A DNA stretch of 41,929 bases, from NCBI GenBank assembly GCA_021776375.1, contig JAJFGA010000062.1, forward strand, positions 1-41,929, read 5' to 3'. Below the pieces are notes generated by a model, which saw only the letters and a program-made list of their open reading frames with translations, had not been told where the DNA came from and ran no database searches. The translations under genes and the position numbers were made by a program. How positions within the stretch are numbered: the first letter of the stretch is position 1; every line of letters begins with the position of its first letter. The DNA is from Hyphococcus sp. (GTDB lineage: Bacteria > Pseudomonadota > Alphaproteobacteria > Caulobacterales > Parvularculaceae). Shown here piece by piece: positions 40,009 to 41,929 of the stretch.

Positions 40009-41929
40009 CTAACGCCCCGGCCGGTAATCTGCCGTTGCTTCGGCGATGACTGCCTCCAGCGTCATTGGTGGTGTTTTCCATTCGCCGCCGACGAACATTT
40101 CAACTTGATCTGCGTAATGCGGCGACGACTGATCTAACGTTGCAGCGCCAAACTGGTGGATGGTTTTAATGTCGCTAACCCCTTCCGGCGACCAATCCGT
40201 ATAGAGAATATATGTATCGCCGCCAGCCGCCTTCAGCGGAATATCTTCCGCATTGCCGCTCGGGTAAACCGCGCGCAAAGTGTCGGGTCCGCCGTCAATA
40301 GCGAGATCATATTCGCCGCGACGAAAGTGCAGCACTTCACTCCAGGTCGGATCGACGCGACCGAATTTTTCGGACAACACGCCGGCGACTTGACGCAAGG
40401 CCTCAACATAATCGGGCTCGGCGGGATGGTCGTCATCAATGAGATAACCCCTTGCCTTTTGTGCGGTGAGAATGGCGAGCGCAGCAGCGCGGTCGTCGTG
40501 ATCGACGGCGCCGTCCCACTGCCTTAGCGTCGCCATCGCCTCGACCAGTAATGGCTCGTTGGTTTCCTCAGCCAACAGCGCACGCACCAGCTCCATTACG
40601 CGTGAGGATTGCGCATAGATGTGATCCATCTTGTAGCTGAGAAACTCTTCTTCGGTGATTTCCGGATCGGCGCCATAAAGTTCCTGAAGCCGGATGCCAC
40701 GATTGGTTGTGCGGGTGTCGATGCCGAAATATGGCGGAAAGTCCGCGGGGTCCGCATTGTCGCCCTCGCCGCTGGCCAGAAACGGCGTGTGGTTGGCGTT
40801 GACCACATAACCGGAGGCGGGATTGACCACGCTTGGTACGGCGCTGAACGGGCGCTGTCCGCGCCACAGGGTTTGTGATGTATCACCCGGAACCACGCCG
40901 GACCAATCATAACCAGCGTCACGCACCGGGATCGCGGCGTTGTAGAAATACCCGACATTGCCCTCCCGGTCGGCATAGACGGCGTTGAAACTCGGTATCG
41001 CGCCGATCGCCATGGCCGCGCGCCATTCGTCAAAATTTTGTGCTTTGTTCATCGCGTACCACTGTTCAATGGTCCGGATATTGCCGGCGCCCGCGTATGA
41101 GACCGCAAAGACGCCGTGTTCTGTAACGAATACCGGTCCGTGAACGGAGTACAGGGACGGCCGCGTTACGGGAAGACTGAACGGCCCAAACAGTTTGACG
41201 CGGAATTTTACCTTTTCTGCATTGAACTCACGCCATTGGCCGTCAAATTTATATTTTTTCGGCTTTTTTGGATCATCAACGGTCAACTCATAGATATCCA
41301 CGAGATCAGGCCGGTTGACCGTATGCGCCCAGCCGAGATTTGGCCCTGCCCCGTGCAAAATCATCGGCGCGCCAGGAAACAATCCGCCGATGATGTCCCA
41401 CCCCTCCTCCGATTTGAGCCGCGCCTCATACCAGGCAATCGGCCCCTCATAAGGTTGGTGGGAATTGACCATCAGTCGTGTATGCCCATCGCTGGAGCGG
41501 ACGGGCGCGACCGCCATGGCGTTGGAGCCGAGTTCATTTTCCTCGCTGACATGCAAAAAGGCTTCACGTGCGGTCTCAGCAGCTTTTGTGGTTTTGACGT
41601 CGCCCTCATAAATCGCTTTCAGTTGTGCATCGAGGCCATAGAAGAACGGCGTGCGCGATGTGAACCCGGCGATGACATCGTAGGCCGTGACCGGAGCGGC
41701 GCCGGGCGAACAGTTATTGCGGCGTTGCGCGCACCAAAGATTGAGGCCGGCTGCGTAGGCTTCCGCGACGGCCCGGGTCTTCGGCGACAGGTCGCTTTCG
41801 TATTTCTCCTTAACATCGCTGCCAATCTTCAGAGCGCCAATCAGATAATCTGGGATCGCTGCATCCTCGCCTTTGCGTTGGGCGAGCGTACCGCGCGAGA
41901 AGAAGACCACTTCTTCAATCGTCGCCCAG
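40009..41929 (-). CDS. Penicillin acylase-family Ntn hydrolase (5' end outside window)
   Basis: A periplasmic or extracellular amide hydrolase of the penicillin/homoserine-lactone acylase family, made as a precursor and autocleaved. The new N-terminal Ser nucleophile is expected at GSNAMAVAP, followed by the beta-subunit hallmarks LMVNSHQPYEGP, GPNLGWAHTVN and VYADREGNVGYFYNAAIPVR. The alpha-chain part lies upstream. The reading frame stays open to the window edge (WATIEEVVFFSRG), so the signal peptide and start codon are beyond 41929; the first start codon inside (GTG, 41910) is internal. The substrate could be an acyl-homoserine lactone, beta-lactam or another amide; sequence alone does not decide. 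Confidence 0.92.
   Translation of the reverse strand, partial: WATIEEVVFFSRGTLAQRKGEDAAIPDYLIGALKIGSDVKEKYESDLSPKTRAVAEAYAAGLNLWCAQRRNNCSPGAAPVTAYDVIAGFTSRTPFFYGLDAQLKAIYEGDVKTTKAAETAREAFLHVSEENELGSNAMAVAPVRSSDGHTRLMVNSHQPYEGPIAWYEARLKSEEGWDIIGGLFPGAPMILHGAGPNLGWAHTVNRPDLVDIYELTVDDPKKPKKYKFDGQWREFNAEKVKFRVKLFGPFSLPVTRPSLYSVHGPVFVTEHGVFAVSYAGAGNIRTIEQWYAMNKAQNFDEWRAAMAIGAIPSFNAVYADREGNVGYFYNAAIPVRDAGYDWSGVVPGDTSQTLWRGQRPFSAVPSVVNPASGYVVNANHTPFLASGEGDNADPADFPPYFGIDTRTTNRGIRLQELYGADPEITEEEFLSYKMDHIYAQSSRVMELVRALLAEETNEPLLVEAMATLRQWDGAVDHDDRAAALAILTAQKARGYLIDDDHPAEPDYVEALRQVAGVLSEKFGRVDPTWSEVLHFRRGEYDLAIDGGPDTLRAVYPSGNAEDIPLKAAGGDTYILYTDWSPEGVSDIKTIHQFGAATLDQSSPHYADQVEMFVGGEWKTPPMTLEAVIAEATADYRPGR

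Noticed and set aside
40596..41033. Antisense-frame ORFs within the acylase gene
   Set aside because: Alternative frames of a clearly coding region with unnatural composition.

Overview
The window looks like a chromosomal segment of an alphaproteobacterium, perhaps a Hyphomonadaceae- or Parvularculaceae-like lineage. The main clues are the rlpA / D,D-carboxypeptidase / tmk / holB / tatD / MBL-hydrolase gene order, a CGFS glutaredoxin, a class I PHA synthase and moderately high GC in the housekeeping parts. The genus assignment is a guess from protein style and synteny; no search was possible.

Left flank (1-7684): the 3' end of a monothiol glutaredoxin gene, a small hypothetical gene, a Baeyer-Villiger-type flavin monooxygenase, phaC on the minus strand, a small lipoprotein, then glpX and recJ, followed by tRNA-Glu(UUC). 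Variable zone 1 (7685-10974): lower GC, with a minus-strand lipoprotein of unknown role, a secreted protein of unknown role and a frameshifted lipoprotein gene. The first 1.8 kb of it is bounded by a degenerate copy of the tRNA-Glu 3' end and carries repeated GTTTGCCAC motifs near both ends, so it may be the remains of an integrated element that lost its integrase.

Defence island (10975-29116, about 18.1 kb): inserted in the 3' end of tRNA-Ser(UGA). It is bounded by a 14-bp direct repeat of the tRNA 3' terminus and has a pair of similar 24-bp GTGGGGT-type sites just inside the two ends. Its left third holds a tyrosine integrase, a coiled-coil ORF of unknown function, an AlpA-like regulator and an 85-aa ORF preceded by an array of 12-bp-spaced RACACA motifs. 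Next comes a type I restriction-modification locus (hsdM-hsdS, then hsdR), interrupted by an oppositely oriented gene for a multi-pass membrane protein with a lipase-type GHSHG elbow. The right third is a complete type I Zorya operon (zorA, zorB, zorC, zorD). The island thus pairs DNA-modification-based restriction with a membrane-motor-triggered anti-phage system, plus a candidate membrane hydrolase effector that I do not recognise as part of any described system.

Right flank (29103-41929): tRNA-Ser, then a tightly packed housekeeping run (rlpA, D,D-carboxypeptidase, tmk, holB, tatD, MBL hydrolase), an AraC-family regulator and a strong bidirectional terminator. These are followed by a minus-strand group: a secreted protein, a lipoprotein amidohydrolase, a membrane-bound LytTR regulator and a truncated penicillin-acylase-family Ntn hydrolase running off the right edge. 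No CRISPR array, rRNA or intact insertion sequence was seen.
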